Shown here one piece after another: positions 49,902-58,514 of a stretch of DNA of 64,000 nt. The notes beneath the pieces were generated by a model. The model was not told the DNA's origin. It did not search any database and saw nothing but the letters and a program-made list of their open reading frames with translations. Both the position numbers and the translations under genes were made by a program. This DNA comes from Streptosporangium saharense (GTDB lineage Bacteria > Actinomycetota > Actinomycetes > Streptosporangiales > Streptosporangiaceae), in NCBI RefSeq assembly GCF_014203715.1, contig NZ_JACHJP010000001.1, forward strand, positions 310,001 through 374,000, written 5' to 3'. How positions within the stretch are numbered: position 1 is the stretch's first letter; each line of letters opens with the position of its first letter.

Positions 49902-50861
49902 TTACAGGTGCTTCGCGTACCAGTCCACGGTCAGCCCCAGGCCCTCCCCAAGCTCGACGGTAGGACGCCAGCCCAGTGCCTCCGTCGTCGGGGCCACCTC
50001 GGCGATTCTGGCGCTGTCCAGCGGGCGGTCGGGGCGCGCGCCGTACCGGGGGCGAAGAGGGCTGCCGGTGACGCGCACCAGCGCCTCCACGGTGTCGCGG
50101 ATGGAGGTCGCGGTCCCGGTGCCCACGTCCAGACTCAGGCCCGCCGAGCCCGGACTCCTGCCCGCCGCGAGGAAGGCGTCCACCACGTCGTCGATGTAGA
50201 TCCAGTCGATCAGGCGCGTCCCGCTGCCGATGCTCGGCTCCTCGCCCCGCAGCAGCGCGAGCGTGACGTACGGCACCAGCCTGTGGTGGTTCATGTCCCC
50301 GGGGCCGTAGACCATCCCGACGCGCAGGGTTGTCGCGTGCACGTCCCAGAGCTGGTGGAACATCCGCGCGTAGCCGTTGGCCGCCCACTTGGCGACCGCG
50401 TAGGGGGAGGAGGGCGCCCTGCCTCCCTCCTCGGGCTTCAGCTCCTCAAGAGAGCCTGCCAGCACCACCCGGGTCTCCGGGCTGCGCTCGGCGACCGAGG
50501 TCAGCAGGTTGACCACGCTGCCCAGGTTGCTGTCCAGCATCGTGCGAACGACGCCGGGCTCCCTGGTGCCCGCGACCTCGCTGGCCAGGTGGAAGACGAC
50601 AGAGGGGCGCAGGGAGGACACGAGCCCGTCGATCGCCCCGGCGTCCGCGACGTCGGCGACGTGCCAGGTCTCGCCCTCTTCACCCTGTCTCGGGGTACGG
50701 CTGACCGCGTGCACGAGGGCGCCGAGGGCGCCGAGCCGCCGCACCAGATGGATCCCGATGAAGCCTGTGGCGCCCGTCACCAGGACGCGTGAACCGCTGT
50801 ACCGGCCGAGGTCCTCCTGTCCGGAGGGGAGACGATCTCCGGATAACGGAGCCGTGAGCAT
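49902..50861 (-). CDS. NAD-dependent epimerase/dehydratase
   Basis: A 319-residue protein: VLVTGATGFIGIHLVRRLGA, a Ser motif VVLAGSLEEL and YAVAKWAANGYAR with Tyr-x3-Lys. LIDWIYIDDVVDAFLAA is typical of UDP-glucose 4-epimerase-like members. ATG 50861 lies 8 bases after GAGGAG; a longer frame upstream has no such signal. Substrate unknown. It is the last reverse gene of the glycan locus. Confidence 0.88.
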   Translation of the reverse strand: MLTAPLSGDRLPSGQEDLGRYSGSRVLVTGATGFIGIHLVRRLGALGALVHAVSRTPRQGEEGETWHVADVADAGAIDGLVSSLRPSVVFHLASEVAGTREPGVVRTMLDSNLGSVVNLLTSVAERSPETRVVLAGSLEELKPEEGGRAPSSPYAVAKWAANGYARMFHQLWDVHATTLRVGMVYGPGDMNHHRLVPYVTLALLRGEEPSIGSGTRLIDWIYIDDVVDAFLAAGRSPGSAGLSLDVGTGTATSIRDTVEALVRVTGSPLRPRYGARPDRPLDSARIAEVAPTTEALGWRPTVELGEGLGLTVDWYAKHL

Positions 50862-51046
50862 TGGCGTTCTCCTCGCGTGGGACGAGTTCGTCGGATGCTT
50901 TCCGTCAGACCCTGCCAGATAAGACGTGTCCCTCGGAACACGGCGACACACTGCGTGCAGGTCTTTGTCCGCATATTTCGCCTGACGGGCGAATGTGGAC
51001 GATATCAACTTCCTCTGAAAGCTAACCCGGTTTCCCGGAAAAGCAA

Positions 51047-51074
51047 ACGGGGCCGCTCAGATGAGCGACCCCGT
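51047..51074. terminator. Hairpin terminator after korB
   Basis: ACGGGG-C-CGCTC and GAGCG-A-CCCCGT pair with one internal mismatch around a 4-base loop, 32 bases beyond the korB stop. It probably ends the korAB transcript and may also serve the opposite side. Confidence 0.6.
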
Positions 51075-51105
51075 CTCCATGCTTTCCGGTACGGTCCCGC
51101 GACCG

Positions 51106-52152
51106 TCAGCCGATGCGCCAGGTGTCCCCGGCCAGCAGCAGGTCGTCCAGGTCCCCGGGACCACCCTTGCCGATCGCCTCGTCGAGCTGCTCGGTCATCA
51201 GCTCCTCGTAGGAGGGACGGTCCACACTGCGGAAGATGCCGATCGGGACGTGCTCGAAGGCGGGCTCGTCGAGCCGGGACAGCGCGAAGGCCAGCGAGGG
51301 GTCCGGCCGCCTCACGTCGTGGACGAGGATCTCCTCCTCGCTCACCTCGGAACGCGGAACGACCTCGATGCCGCCGTCGGCGCCACGCCGTACGGCCTTG
51401 GTCGCCGAGGCGATCGGCTGGCCGTGCTCAAGGCGCAGCGTGATGGCGTCACGCTGGCCCGGGTCCTTGAGCTGGTCGAAGGCCCCGTCGTTGAAGATGT
51501 TGCAGTTCTGGTAGATCTCGACCAGCGAGGTGCCCTTGTGCTCGGCGGCCTCGCGCAACACCGAGTGCAGGTGCTTCCTGTCGGAGTCGATGGTCCTGGC
51601 CACGAAGGAGGCCTCGGCGCCGATCGCCAGCGAGATCGGGTTGAACGGCTTGTCCAGCGAGCCCATCGGGGTGGACTTGGTGATCTTTCCGACCTCGGAG
51701 GTCGGGGAGTACTGGCCCTTGGTCAGACCGTAGATCCTGTTGTTGAACAGCAGGATGTTCAGGTTGATGTTGCGGCGCAGCGCGTGGATCAGGTGGTTGC
51801 CGCCGATGGACAGCGAGTCGCCGTCACCGGTGATCACCCAGACCGACAGGTCGGGCCGCGAGGCGGCGAGACCGGTCGCGATGGCCGGGGCCCGGCCGTG
51901 GATCGAGTGGAACCCGTAGGTGTCCATGTAGTACGGGAACCGGGACGAGCAGCCGATGCCCGAGACGAACACCATGTTCTCGCGCCTGAGACCGAGCTCG
52001 GGAACGAAGGACTGGACCGCGGCCAGGATGGCGTAGTCACCGCAACCCGGGCACCAGCGGACCTCCTGGTCGGACTTGAAGTCCTTCATGCCCAGCTTGA
52101 CGTCGGACTTCGGCACCAGGGACAGGCCCCTGCCGTTCTGGATCTCACTCAC
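51106..52152 (-). CDS. korB: 2-oxoacid:ferredoxin oxidoreductase, beta subunit
   Basis: A 348-residue protein. RWCPGCGDYAIL and SGIGCSSRF carry Cys residues for the [4Fe-4S] cluster. GDGDSLSIGGNHLIHALRRN is the thiamine diphosphate site. It forms the KorAB complex that decarboxylates 2-oxoglutarate (or a related 2-oxoacid) and reduces ferredoxin, an alternative to the dehydrogenase complex in the TCA cycle. Its ATG overlaps the korA end by 8 bases. Confidence 0.92.
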   Translation of the reverse strand: MSEIQNGRGLSLVPKSDVKLGMKDFKSDQEVRWCPGCGDYAILAAVQSFVPELGLRRENMVFVSGIGCSSRFPYYMDTYGFHSIHGRAPAIATGLAASRPDLSVWVITGDGDSLSIGGNHLIHALRRNINLNILLFNNRIYGLTKGQYSPTSEVGKITKSTPMGSLDKPFNPISLAIGAEASFVARTIDSDRKHLHSVLREAAEHKGTSLVEIYQNCNIFNDGAFDQLKDPGQRDAITLRLEHGQPIASATKAVRRGADGGIEVVPRSEVSEEEILVHDVRRPDPSLAFALSRLDEPAFEHVPIGIFRSVDRPSYEELMTEQLDEAIGKGGPGDLDDLLLAGDTWRIG

Positions 52153-53998
52153 TGTCGATCACGTCCTGGATCACGCCGGCCAGCTCCTCGGCCTTGAACG
52201 GAAGCCCGCGCACGCGGTTGTAGCTGATGATGTCGACCAGGAACCGGGCGCGCAGCAGGAGCGCGAGCTGGCCGAGGTTGATCTCGGGAAGCAGCACCTT
52301 GTCGTAGGCGCGCAGCACCTCGCCGGTGTTGGCGGGCAGCGGGTTGAGGTGGCGCAGGTGGGCCTGGGCGACCTTGCCGCCCGCCCGCCTGATGCGCCGT
52401 ACGGCCGCCGCGATCGGCCCGTAGGTCGAGCCCCAGCCGAGGACGAGCACGCGGGCGTCGCCGTCGGGGTCGTCCACGTCGAGCGCCGGGATGTCGTGGG
52501 CGATTCCCTCGATCTTGGCCTGGCGGAGCCGGACCATCTTGTCGTGGTTGTTGGGGTCGTAGGAGATGTTGCCGGTGCCGTCGGCCTTCTCGATGCCGCC
52601 GATGCGGTGTTCGAGACCCGCGGTGCCCGGGATGGCCCAGGGGCGGGCCAGGGTCTCCGGGTCGCGCTTGAACGGCAGGAAGGTCGTGCCGTCCTCACCG
52701 TTGGGCGCGGTGGCGAACTCGGTGGAGATGTCCGGCAGCTCGGCGCTGCTCGGCACCCGCCACGGCTCGGAGCCGTTGGCCAGGTAACCGTCGGACAGCA
52801 GCATGACCGGCGTGCGGTACTTCACCGCCAGGCGGGCCGCCTCGACCGCCGCGTCGAAGCAGTCGGAGGGGGTCGCGGGGGCGACGACGGGCAGCGGCGA
52901 CTCGCCGTTGCGGCCGTAGAGCGCCATCAGCAGGTCGGTCTGCTCGGTCTTGGTCGGCATGCCGGTGCTCGGCCCGGCCCGCTGCACGTCGACCACGATC
53001 AGCGGCAGCTCGGTGGTCACCGCGAGACCGACGGTCTCGGCCTTGAGCGCGACACCCGGCCCCGAGGTCGTGGTGACGCCGAGGGCGCCGCCGAAGGAGG
53101 CCCCGAGCGCCGCGCCGACACCGGCGATCTCGTCCTCCGCCTGGAAGGTGCGGATGCCGAAGCGCTTGTGCTTGGACAGCTCGTGCAGGATGTCGCTGGC
53201 CGGGGTGATCGGGTAGGAGCCCAGGAACAGCGGCAGCTTCGACTTGACCGAGGCGGCGACCAGACCGTAGGCGAGCGCCTGGTTGCCGGAGATGTTGCGG
53301 TAGACGCCGGGCGGAAGCTGGGCCGGCTTGACCTCGTAGGAGACCGAGAAGGACTCGGTGGTCTCGCCGTAGTTCCAGCCCGCCTGGAAGGCCGCGATGT
53401 TGGCCTTGGCGATGTCGGGCCGCTTGGCGAACTTGGTCTCCAGGAACTTGATCGTGGTCTCGGTCGGCCGGTGGTAGAGCCAGCTCAGCAGACCGAGGGC
53501 GAACATGTTCTTGGAGCGCTCTGCGTCCTTCTTTGACAGGTCGAAGCCCTCAAGGGCCTTGACCGTCAGCGAGGTCAGCGGCACCGGGTGGACCCGCCAC
53601 TCCGACAGCGAGTCGTCCTCAAGGGGGCTGCCGTCGTAGCCGACCTTCTGCAGGTTGCGCTTGGTGAACTCGTCGGTGTTGGCGATGATGTCGGCCCCGC
53701 GCGGCAGGTCGCCGAGGTTGGCCTTCAGCGCGGCGGGGTTCATCGCGACCAGGACGTTCGGCGCGTCACCGGGGGTGAGGATGTCGTGGTCGGCGAAGTG
53801 GAGCTGGAAGCTCGAAACGCCCGGCAGGGTGCCTGCGGGGGCGCGGATCTCAGCGGGGAAGTTGGGAAGGGTCGACAGGTCGTTCCCGAACTCGGCCGTG
53901 CCCGATGTGAATCGGTCACCGGTCAGCTGCATACCGTCGCCGGAGTCACCGGCGAAGCGGATGATGACGCGATCGAGTTGCTGAACCTGCTTGGTCAC
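52145..53998 (-). CDS. korA: 2-oxoacid:ferredoxin oxidoreductase, alpha (gamma-alpha fused) subunit
   Basis: A 617-residue protein. The N-terminal 190 residues are the gamma domain (RVIIRFAGDSGDGMQLTGDR). The rest is the alpha domain, with FLGSYPITPASDILHEL, TSGPGVALKAETVGLAVTTE and VLVLGWGSTYGPI. The fused form is typical for actinobacteria. GTG start with GGAGGA upstream. It is co-translated with korB. Close to a partial complex I operon, it may supply reduced ferredoxin to that complex (inference). Confidence 0.92.
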   Translation of the reverse strand: MTKQVQQLDRVIIRFAGDSGDGMQLTGDRFTSGTAEFGNDLSTLPNFPAEIRAPAGTLPGVSSFQLHFADHDILTPGDAPNVLVAMNPAALKANLGDLPRGADIIANTDEFTKRNLQKVGYDGSPLEDDSLSEWRVHPVPLTSLTVKALEGFDLSKKDAERSKNMFALGLLSWLYHRPTETTIKFLETKFAKRPDIAKANIAAFQAGWNYGETTESFSVSYEVKPAQLPPGVYRNISGNQALAYGLVAASVKSKLPLFLGSYPITPASDILHELSKHKRFGIRTFQAEDEIAGVGAALGASFGGALGVTTTSGPGVALKAETVGLAVTTELPLIVVDVQRAGPSTGMPTKTEQTDLLMALYGRNGESPLPVVAPATPSDCFDAAVEAARLAVKYRTPVMLLSDGYLANGSEPWRVPSSAELPDISTEFATAPNGEDGTTFLPFKRDPETLARPWAIPGTAGLEHRIGGIEKADGTGNISYDPNNHDKMVRLRQAKIEGIAHDIPALDVDDPDGDARVLVLGWGSTYGPIAAAVRRIRRAGGKVAQAHLRHLNPLPANTGEVLRAYDKVLLPEINLGQLALLLRARFLVDIISYNRVRGLPFKAEELAGVIQDVIDSE

Positions 53999-54445
53999 AG
54001 CTCAGTCCTCCTCGACGCGAAAGGGCGCCGTTGATGGTGGCATGTTCTCATTCCCATGCTAGATCCCTCGGGATAACCCGTAGTGGCTTCGCGTTCCACT
54101 CGGCGGAGGAGTGTGACGCATGTCGCAGATCCTCGGCGGACGCCGAGTCGAAGTCCGGGCGCGGCGAAAGCGCGCGTGGCGGCCTGGCGGCGGCCTTGAA
54201 GGAGGTCATGATCGCGAACGGCAGGCCCGACACAGCCCGGCGGCAAGCCGACACAGATCCACGTGCAGGCGGCCGAACAGGACGGTAAGGGTCACGATGC
54301 CTAACTATATGTCCCACCAGGAAGGGGGCCTCATTGCCGCAGGCTATGTGCTCATAGCCGACGGCTATGGGTCGTCATGGCGACGCCCTCCCGCCTGTGC
54401 CGTTCCCGGCACCCACGGGAGGGCGTCTTCGCCCAGCTCTCCGAC
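53999..54445. other. Intergenic region, 447 bp, korA promoter side and small hairpins
   Basis: No convincing gene. The korA promoter should lie in 54000-54200. At 54342-54369 three copies of a 7-base word alternate in orientation (GGCTATG, CATAGCC, GGCTATG) and could form either of two exclusive hairpins. A strong hairpin at 54382-54427 follows. A short plus-strand frame from 54298 (MPNYMSHQEGG) is present but not supported by a family. Confidence 0.5.
54382..54427. terminator. Hairpin terminator, 12-bp stem
   Basis: GACGCCCTCCCG (54382-54393) and CGGGAGGGCGTC (54416-54427) are exact complements; the loop contains a small inner TGCC/GGCA stem. It lies 19 bases beyond the stop of the minus-strand deacetylase gene, which it should terminate. 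Confidence 0.75.
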
Positions 54446-55936
54446 CTACGAGCCGCTGGCGGAGACCACGGAGCGCGGTCCCGCTCCGGAGTCGTAGACC
54501 TGACCCGGCTGCATGCCCGCCTCGCCGTACAGCTCGGGGACGGTGACGAAGGTATAGCCCTTGTCGCGCAGTCGTCGCAGGATCTCGGGGGTCGCCTTCT
54601 CGGCGGTGCCGCCGACGTCGTGCATGAGGACGATCGATCCGGGCCTCGTCTGCGAGACGACCCGGTCGGCGACGGCCTTGGGGTCACGGGTCTCAAGGTC
54701 CTTGGCGTCGACGTTCCAGCGGACCAGGGCCAGGCGGTACTGCTTGGCCACCGGCGGCACCCGGTCGTTGACCGCCCCGTACGGCGGGCGCACCAGGCCG
54801 GGGTGGCGGCCGATGGCCCGTCCCAGCGTGCACTGCGCGCGGCCGAACTGGTCGCCCATCCTGCTGTCGTCCAGCGTGGTCAGGTCGCGGTGTGACCAGG
54901 TGTGGTCACCGACGAGGTGTCCCTCCCGCATGATCCGCCGCAGCAGCGCGGTGTGGGCGATGGAGTTGGTGCCGACGGCGAAGAACGTCGCCCTGGCGCG
55001 CTGCGCGTTGAGCGTGTCCAGCAGCCGTCCCGTGCCGGGGCCGGGGCCGTCGTCGTAGGTGAGGGCGACGCACTTGACCTTCGTGCAGTCCACGCTGCCG
55101 TAGGCGGCGCTCTGCGCGGGCGGAAGGGCGGCGTACTCCTTGTACTTGGCCATCCGCTCGGCCCGGTGGTCGATCCCGGCGCCCAGCTCGACCGCCGAGC
55201 GCTGCGCCCGCTCACCGGTCGGGGACAGCAGGCCCCTGAGCTTCGCGGCGGGCACGGCGACCGCGACCCTGCCGAGGGGGGCGGTTCTCACCTGCCGGTC
55301 GTCGAACTCGGCGACGAGGTCGCCGCGGCGGTTGAAGGCCAGCGAGTCGAACAGTTTCGCGTCCGCGGTGATCGCCTCCGGGGTGATCCCGGAGTTCGTC
55401 CGGCTCAGCCGCTCCCGGGCGAGCCTGGCGAACTCGCCGAGCGCCGCCTTGTCCTTCAGCAGGCCGACGGAGTCGATGACACGCTTGTCCACCCGGTCGT
55501 ACCAGACGGTGGTGCGCTCCTCCGACCAGTGGGAGTCGACGGTCCTGCCGATGTTGAGGTTCACACCCAGCACCTGGGTGGAAACGGTCGGCAACTGCCA
55601 GTCCACGTTGAATTCGGGGTGGGGCCCCACGGTCTGGCCCTTGTTGGCCTGGTTGAACGACCGGAGTTCCTCGTTGATCGTGCGGTGGAGTTTCTCCGTC
55701 AGGAGCGGAGCGTCGCTGACGGACGGGTAGACGGCGTGGGCGTGCAGGCCCGCCGTCTCCCCCTCGGTGACGGTGTGCATGGTGAGTCCGGGGACATCGG
55801 CCGGATCCACGGAATCAATCAGAGTGGGTTCCGAGGGGATCGGCTCCTGCGCCTTGGGAGTCGCCGTAGCGGTACCGCACCCGGCGACCAGTGCGGCGAT
55901 AAGTGCGATCCCTCCGGAAGACCGGATTCTAGGCAT
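54446..55936 (-). CDS. Polysaccharide deacetylase lipoprotein with N-terminal DUF3298-like domain
   Basis: A 496-residue protein. Residues 1-21 end in the lipobox ALVAGC, so it is membrane-anchored outside. Residues about 50-260 resemble the DUF3298/RsiV-type domain (AVYPSVSDAPLLTEKLHRTI, TTVWYDRVDKRVI). The C-terminal 200 residues are a complete NodB domain: LTYDDGPGPGT, GDHTWSHRDL, RPPYG and LMHDVGG. It probably deacetylates peptidoglycan. ATG 55936 has no Shine-Dalgarno sequence. It is divergent from nuoA. Confidence 0.88.
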   Translation of the reverse strand: MPRIRSSGGIALIAALVAGCGTATATPKAQEPIPSEPTLIDSVDPADVPGLTMHTVTEGETAGLHAHAVYPSVSDAPLLTEKLHRTINEELRSFNQANKGQTVGPHPEFNVDWQLPTVSTQVLGVNLNIGRTVDSHWSEERTTVWYDRVDKRVIDSVGLLKDKAALGEFARLARERLSRTNSGITPEAITADAKLFDSLAFNRRGDLVAEFDDRQVRTAPLGRVAVAVPAAKLRGLLSPTGERAQRSAVELGAGIDHRAERMAKYKEYAALPPAQSAAYGSVDCTKVKCVALTYDDGPGPGTGRLLDTLNAQRARATFFAVGTNSIAHTALLRRIMREGHLVGDHTWSHRDLTTLDDSRMGDQFGRAQCTLGRAIGRHPGLVRPPYGAVNDRVPPVAKQYRLALVRWNVDAKDLETRDPKAVADRVVSQTRPGSIVLMHDVGGTAEKATPEILRRLRDKGYTFVTVPELYGEAGMQPGQVYDSGAGPRSVVSASGS

Positions 55937-56107
55937 AAAAGGCACGTTACTTGAAAAAGTGGGGTATTTACGGACGCTTGGTATTAAAGGGTGCAGAGTT
56001 TGGGGGTGCCGGAGAGGCCGGATGACGGGGAAAGACAGGGCTGCTATAGCTGTGTGAAGGCCCCGCCGTACGCCGGGAGCCCCTGAGAAAGCGGGAGAGG
56101 AGAAGCC

Positions 56108-56479
56108 ATGCACGGCTACTTCGGCCCCTACGCGGTGGTCGGCGCGCTGCTCGCGCTCGGCGTGGTGATCGTGTGCGGGGCGCTGCTGGTCAACCGCCTC
56201 CTGCGCCCCAACCGTCCCACCCCGGAGAAACTGGCCACCTACGAGTGCGGTGTCGATCCCGTGGGCGAGGGCTGGGCGCAGTCCCAGGTGCGCTACTACG
56301 TCTTCACCTATCTCTACGTGGTGTTCGCGGTGGACGCCGTCTTCGTCTTCCCGTGGGCGACGGTCTTCGCCGATCCCGGGTTCGGTACGGCGACGCTGGC
56401 CGAGATGTTCGTCTTCCTGGGCTTCGTGGCGCTCGGTGTGCTCTACGCCTGGCGCAAACGCGTGCTCGCCTGGGCCTGA
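56108..56479 (+). CDS. nuoA: NADH-quinone oxidoreductase subunit A
   Basis: A 123-residue protein with three membrane helices and the diagnostic segment [19 protein letters not shown] between helices 1 and 2. It is a small membrane subunit of complex I. ATG with GGAGAGGAGAAG upstream. First gene of a reduced nuo set; nuoB follows after 8 bases. Confidence 0.93.
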   Translation: MHGYFGPYAVVGALLALGVVIVCGALLVNRLLRPNRPTPEKLATYECGVDPVGEGWAQSQVRYYVFTYLYVVFAVDAVFVFPWATVFADPGFGTATLAEMFVFLGFVALGVLYAWRKRVLAWA

Positions 56480-56487
56480 GGGGGACA

Positions 56488-57006
56488 ATGAGTGGCATGG
56501 CGGACCTTCCGATGCCCACCAGGGCGCCAACTATGGGACCGGCCGCACGGCTGGCCCCGAAACCCATGCGCTTCATCCTCAACTGGGGACGGCGCTACTC
56601 GCTGTGGGCGTTCAACTTCGGACTCGCCTGCTGCGCGATCGAGTTCATCGCGACCTCGATGAGCCGCCACGACTTCATCAGGTTCGGGGTCATCCCGTTC
56701 GCGAACGGCCCCAGACAGGCCGACCTGATGATCGTCTCCGGCACCGTGACCGACAAGATGGCCCCCGCCGTCAAGCGGCTCTACGAGCAGATGCCCGAAC
56801 CCAAGTACGTCATCTCCTTCGGCGCCTGCTCCAACTCGGGCGGCCCCTACTGGGACTCCTACTGCGTGACCAAGGGCGTCGACCAGATCATCCCGGTCGA
56901 CGTCTACGTGCCGGGCTGCCCGCCCCGCCCCGAGGCGCTGCTCAACGGCATCATGCTGCTCCAGGAGAAGATCGCCGCCGAGGGCATGGAGGACCGCCGT
57001 GCGTGA
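56488..57006 (+). CDS. nuoB: NADH-quinone oxidoreductase subunit B
   Basis: A 172-residue protein. [25 protein letters not shown] and VPGCPPRPE supply the four Cys of the [4Fe-4S] N2 cluster, which passes electrons to quinone. ATG 56488 is chosen; a second ATG four codons on is possible. The stop overlaps the nuoC GTG by 8 bases. Confidence 0.93.
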   Translation: MSGMADLPMPTRAPTMGPAARLAPKPMRFILNWGRRYSLWAFNFGLACCAIEFIATSMSRHDFIRFGVIPFANGPRQADLMIVSGTVTDKMAPAVKRLYEQMPEPKYVISFGACSNSGGPYWDSYCVTKGVDQIIPVDVYVPGCPPRPEALLNGIMLLQEKIAAEGMEDRRA

Positions 57007-57535
57007 CGCCCTCGTGGAGAGGTACGGCCAGCGGGTGCGCCTCTCCGAGTCCTTCGGCGAGACCACCGCCGACGTCGATCCCGGCGACTGGCTCGACCTG
57101 CTCGCCTTCGCCCGCGCCGGGGGCTACGCGTTCTTCGACTGGCTCACCGCGGTCGACGACCCCCCGGAGGCCTTCCAGGTCGTCGCCCACCTCCTCGACC
57201 CCGTCTCCCACCGGCGGCTGCTGACGCGCACCCGCGTGCCGTACACCGACCCCCGGCTGCCCAGCGCCGTCGGCGTCTTCAGGGGCGCGGACTGGCACGA
57301 GCGGGAGACCTTCGAGATGTTCGGCGTCGTCTTCGACGGCCACCCGAACCTCGTCCCGCTGCTGCTGCCCGAGGGCTTCGAGGGACACCCGCTGCGCAAG
57401 GACTTCGTGCTGGCCTCCAGGGTCGCCAAGGCGTGGCCGGGGGCCAAGGAGCCCGGCGAGTCCGACCACGGCTCGCCGAGCCGCCGCAAGACGCTCCCAC
57501 CCGGCGTGCCCACCGACTGGGGACGCGATGGCTGA
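56999..57535 (+). CDS. nuoC: NADH-quinone oxidoreductase subunit C
   Basis: A 178-residue protein. [20 protein letters not shown] and [14 protein letters not shown] are the signature of the 30-kDa subunit. It is not fused to NuoD, and no nuoD follows; the next gene, overlapping by 8 bases, is nuoH. GTG start. Confidence 0.92.
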   Translation: MRDALVERYGQRVRLSESFGETTADVDPGDWLDLLAFARAGGYAFFDWLTAVDDPPEAFQVVAHLLDPVSHRRLLTRTRVPYTDPRLPSAVGVFRGADWHERETFEMFGVVFDGHPNLVPLLLPEGFEGHPLRKDFVLASRVAKAWPGAKEPGESDHGSPSRRKTLPPGVPTDWGRDG

Positions 57536-58484
57536 GGTGCTTGAGGCCGCCCTCAGGCTCGTCCTGGTCGTCGCCGCCTTCCTGGTGCTGCCGCTGATCG
57601 CCGGTCAGGCCGAGCACAAGGTCATGGCGCACATGCAGTCCCGCCTCGGCCCGATGTACGCGGGGGGCTTCCACGGCTGGGCCCAGCTCATCGCCGACGG
57701 CGTCAAGTTCGCCCAGAAGGAGGACGTGATCCCCGCCGCGGCCGACCGCAGGGTCTTCGCCCTGGCGCCCGCGGTCGCGCTGGTCCCGTACCTGCTGGTG
57801 ATGGTCGTCATCCCGGTCGCTCCCGGCCTGGTCGGGGTCGATCTCGACGCGGGCCTGTTCTTCGCGCTGGCCGTGATGGGGGTCGGCGTGCTCGGCTCGA
57901 TCATGGCCGGATGGTCCTCGGGCAACAAGTACTCCCTGATGGGCGGGATGCGCTCGGCCGCCCAGCTCATGGCCTACGAACTGCCGCTGGTCCTGGCCGC
58001 CTCCAGCGTCGCGATGGCGGCGGGCACCCTCTCCCTTCCCGACATCGTCGGGGCCTGGCAGTGGTGGTGGCTGCCCTGGCAGGCGATCGGCGCGGTGGTC
58101 TTCTTCGTCGCCGGACTCGCCGAACTGCGCCGCCCGCCGTTCGACATGCCGATCGCGGACTCCGAGATCATCATGGGACCGATGACCGAGTACACCGGCA
58201 TGCGGTTCGCGCTGTTCATGCTGGCCGAGTACGCCGGGATCATCGTGCTCTGCGCGCTCACCACCGTGCTGTTCCTCGGCGGCTGGCACGGCCCCCTGCT
58301 GCCGGGGGTGGTGTGGACGCTGCTGAAGACGGCCCTGCTGGTGTTCGTGGTGATCTGGGTGCGGGTGAGCTATCCCAGGCTCCGCGAGGACCAGCTCCAG
58401 CGGCTCGCCTGGATAGCCCTCGTCCCGCTGGCCCTGTTCCAGCTCGCGCTGACCGGCGTCGTCAGGGTCCTCCTGGCCCCCTGA
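57528..58484 (+). CDS. nuoH: NADH-quinone oxidoreductase subunit H
   Basis: A 318-residue protein with about eight membrane helices. [33 protein letters not shown] and [16 protein letters not shown] are diagnostic of NuoH, which forms the quinone chamber and links it to the proton channels. In a full operon nuoI would follow directly; here two opposite-strand kinase genes intervene. Confidence 0.94.
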   Translation: MAEVLEAALRLVLVVAAFLVLPLIAGQAEHKVMAHMQSRLGPMYAGGFHGWAQLIADGVKFAQKEDVIPAAADRRVFALAPAVALVPYLLVMVVIPVAPGLVGVDLDAGLFFALAVMGVGVLGSIMAGWSSGNKYSLMGGMRSAAQLMAYELPLVLAASSVAMAAGTLSLPDIVGAWQWWWLPWQAIGAVVFFVAGLAELRRPPFDMPIADSEIIMGPMTEYTGMRFALFMLAEYAGIIVLCALTTVLFLGGWHGPLLPGVVWTLLKTALLVFVVIWVRVSYPRLREDQLQRLAWIALVPLALFQLALTGVVRVLLAP

Positions 58485-58514
58485 ACCGCTATTCGCGGCG
58501 GAAGACCCTGGGCT

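Noticed and set aside
54446-56530. 694-codon form of the deacetylase
   Set aside because: The added N-terminus runs antisense through nuoA and hides the lipoprotein signal peptide, which fits ATG 55936.
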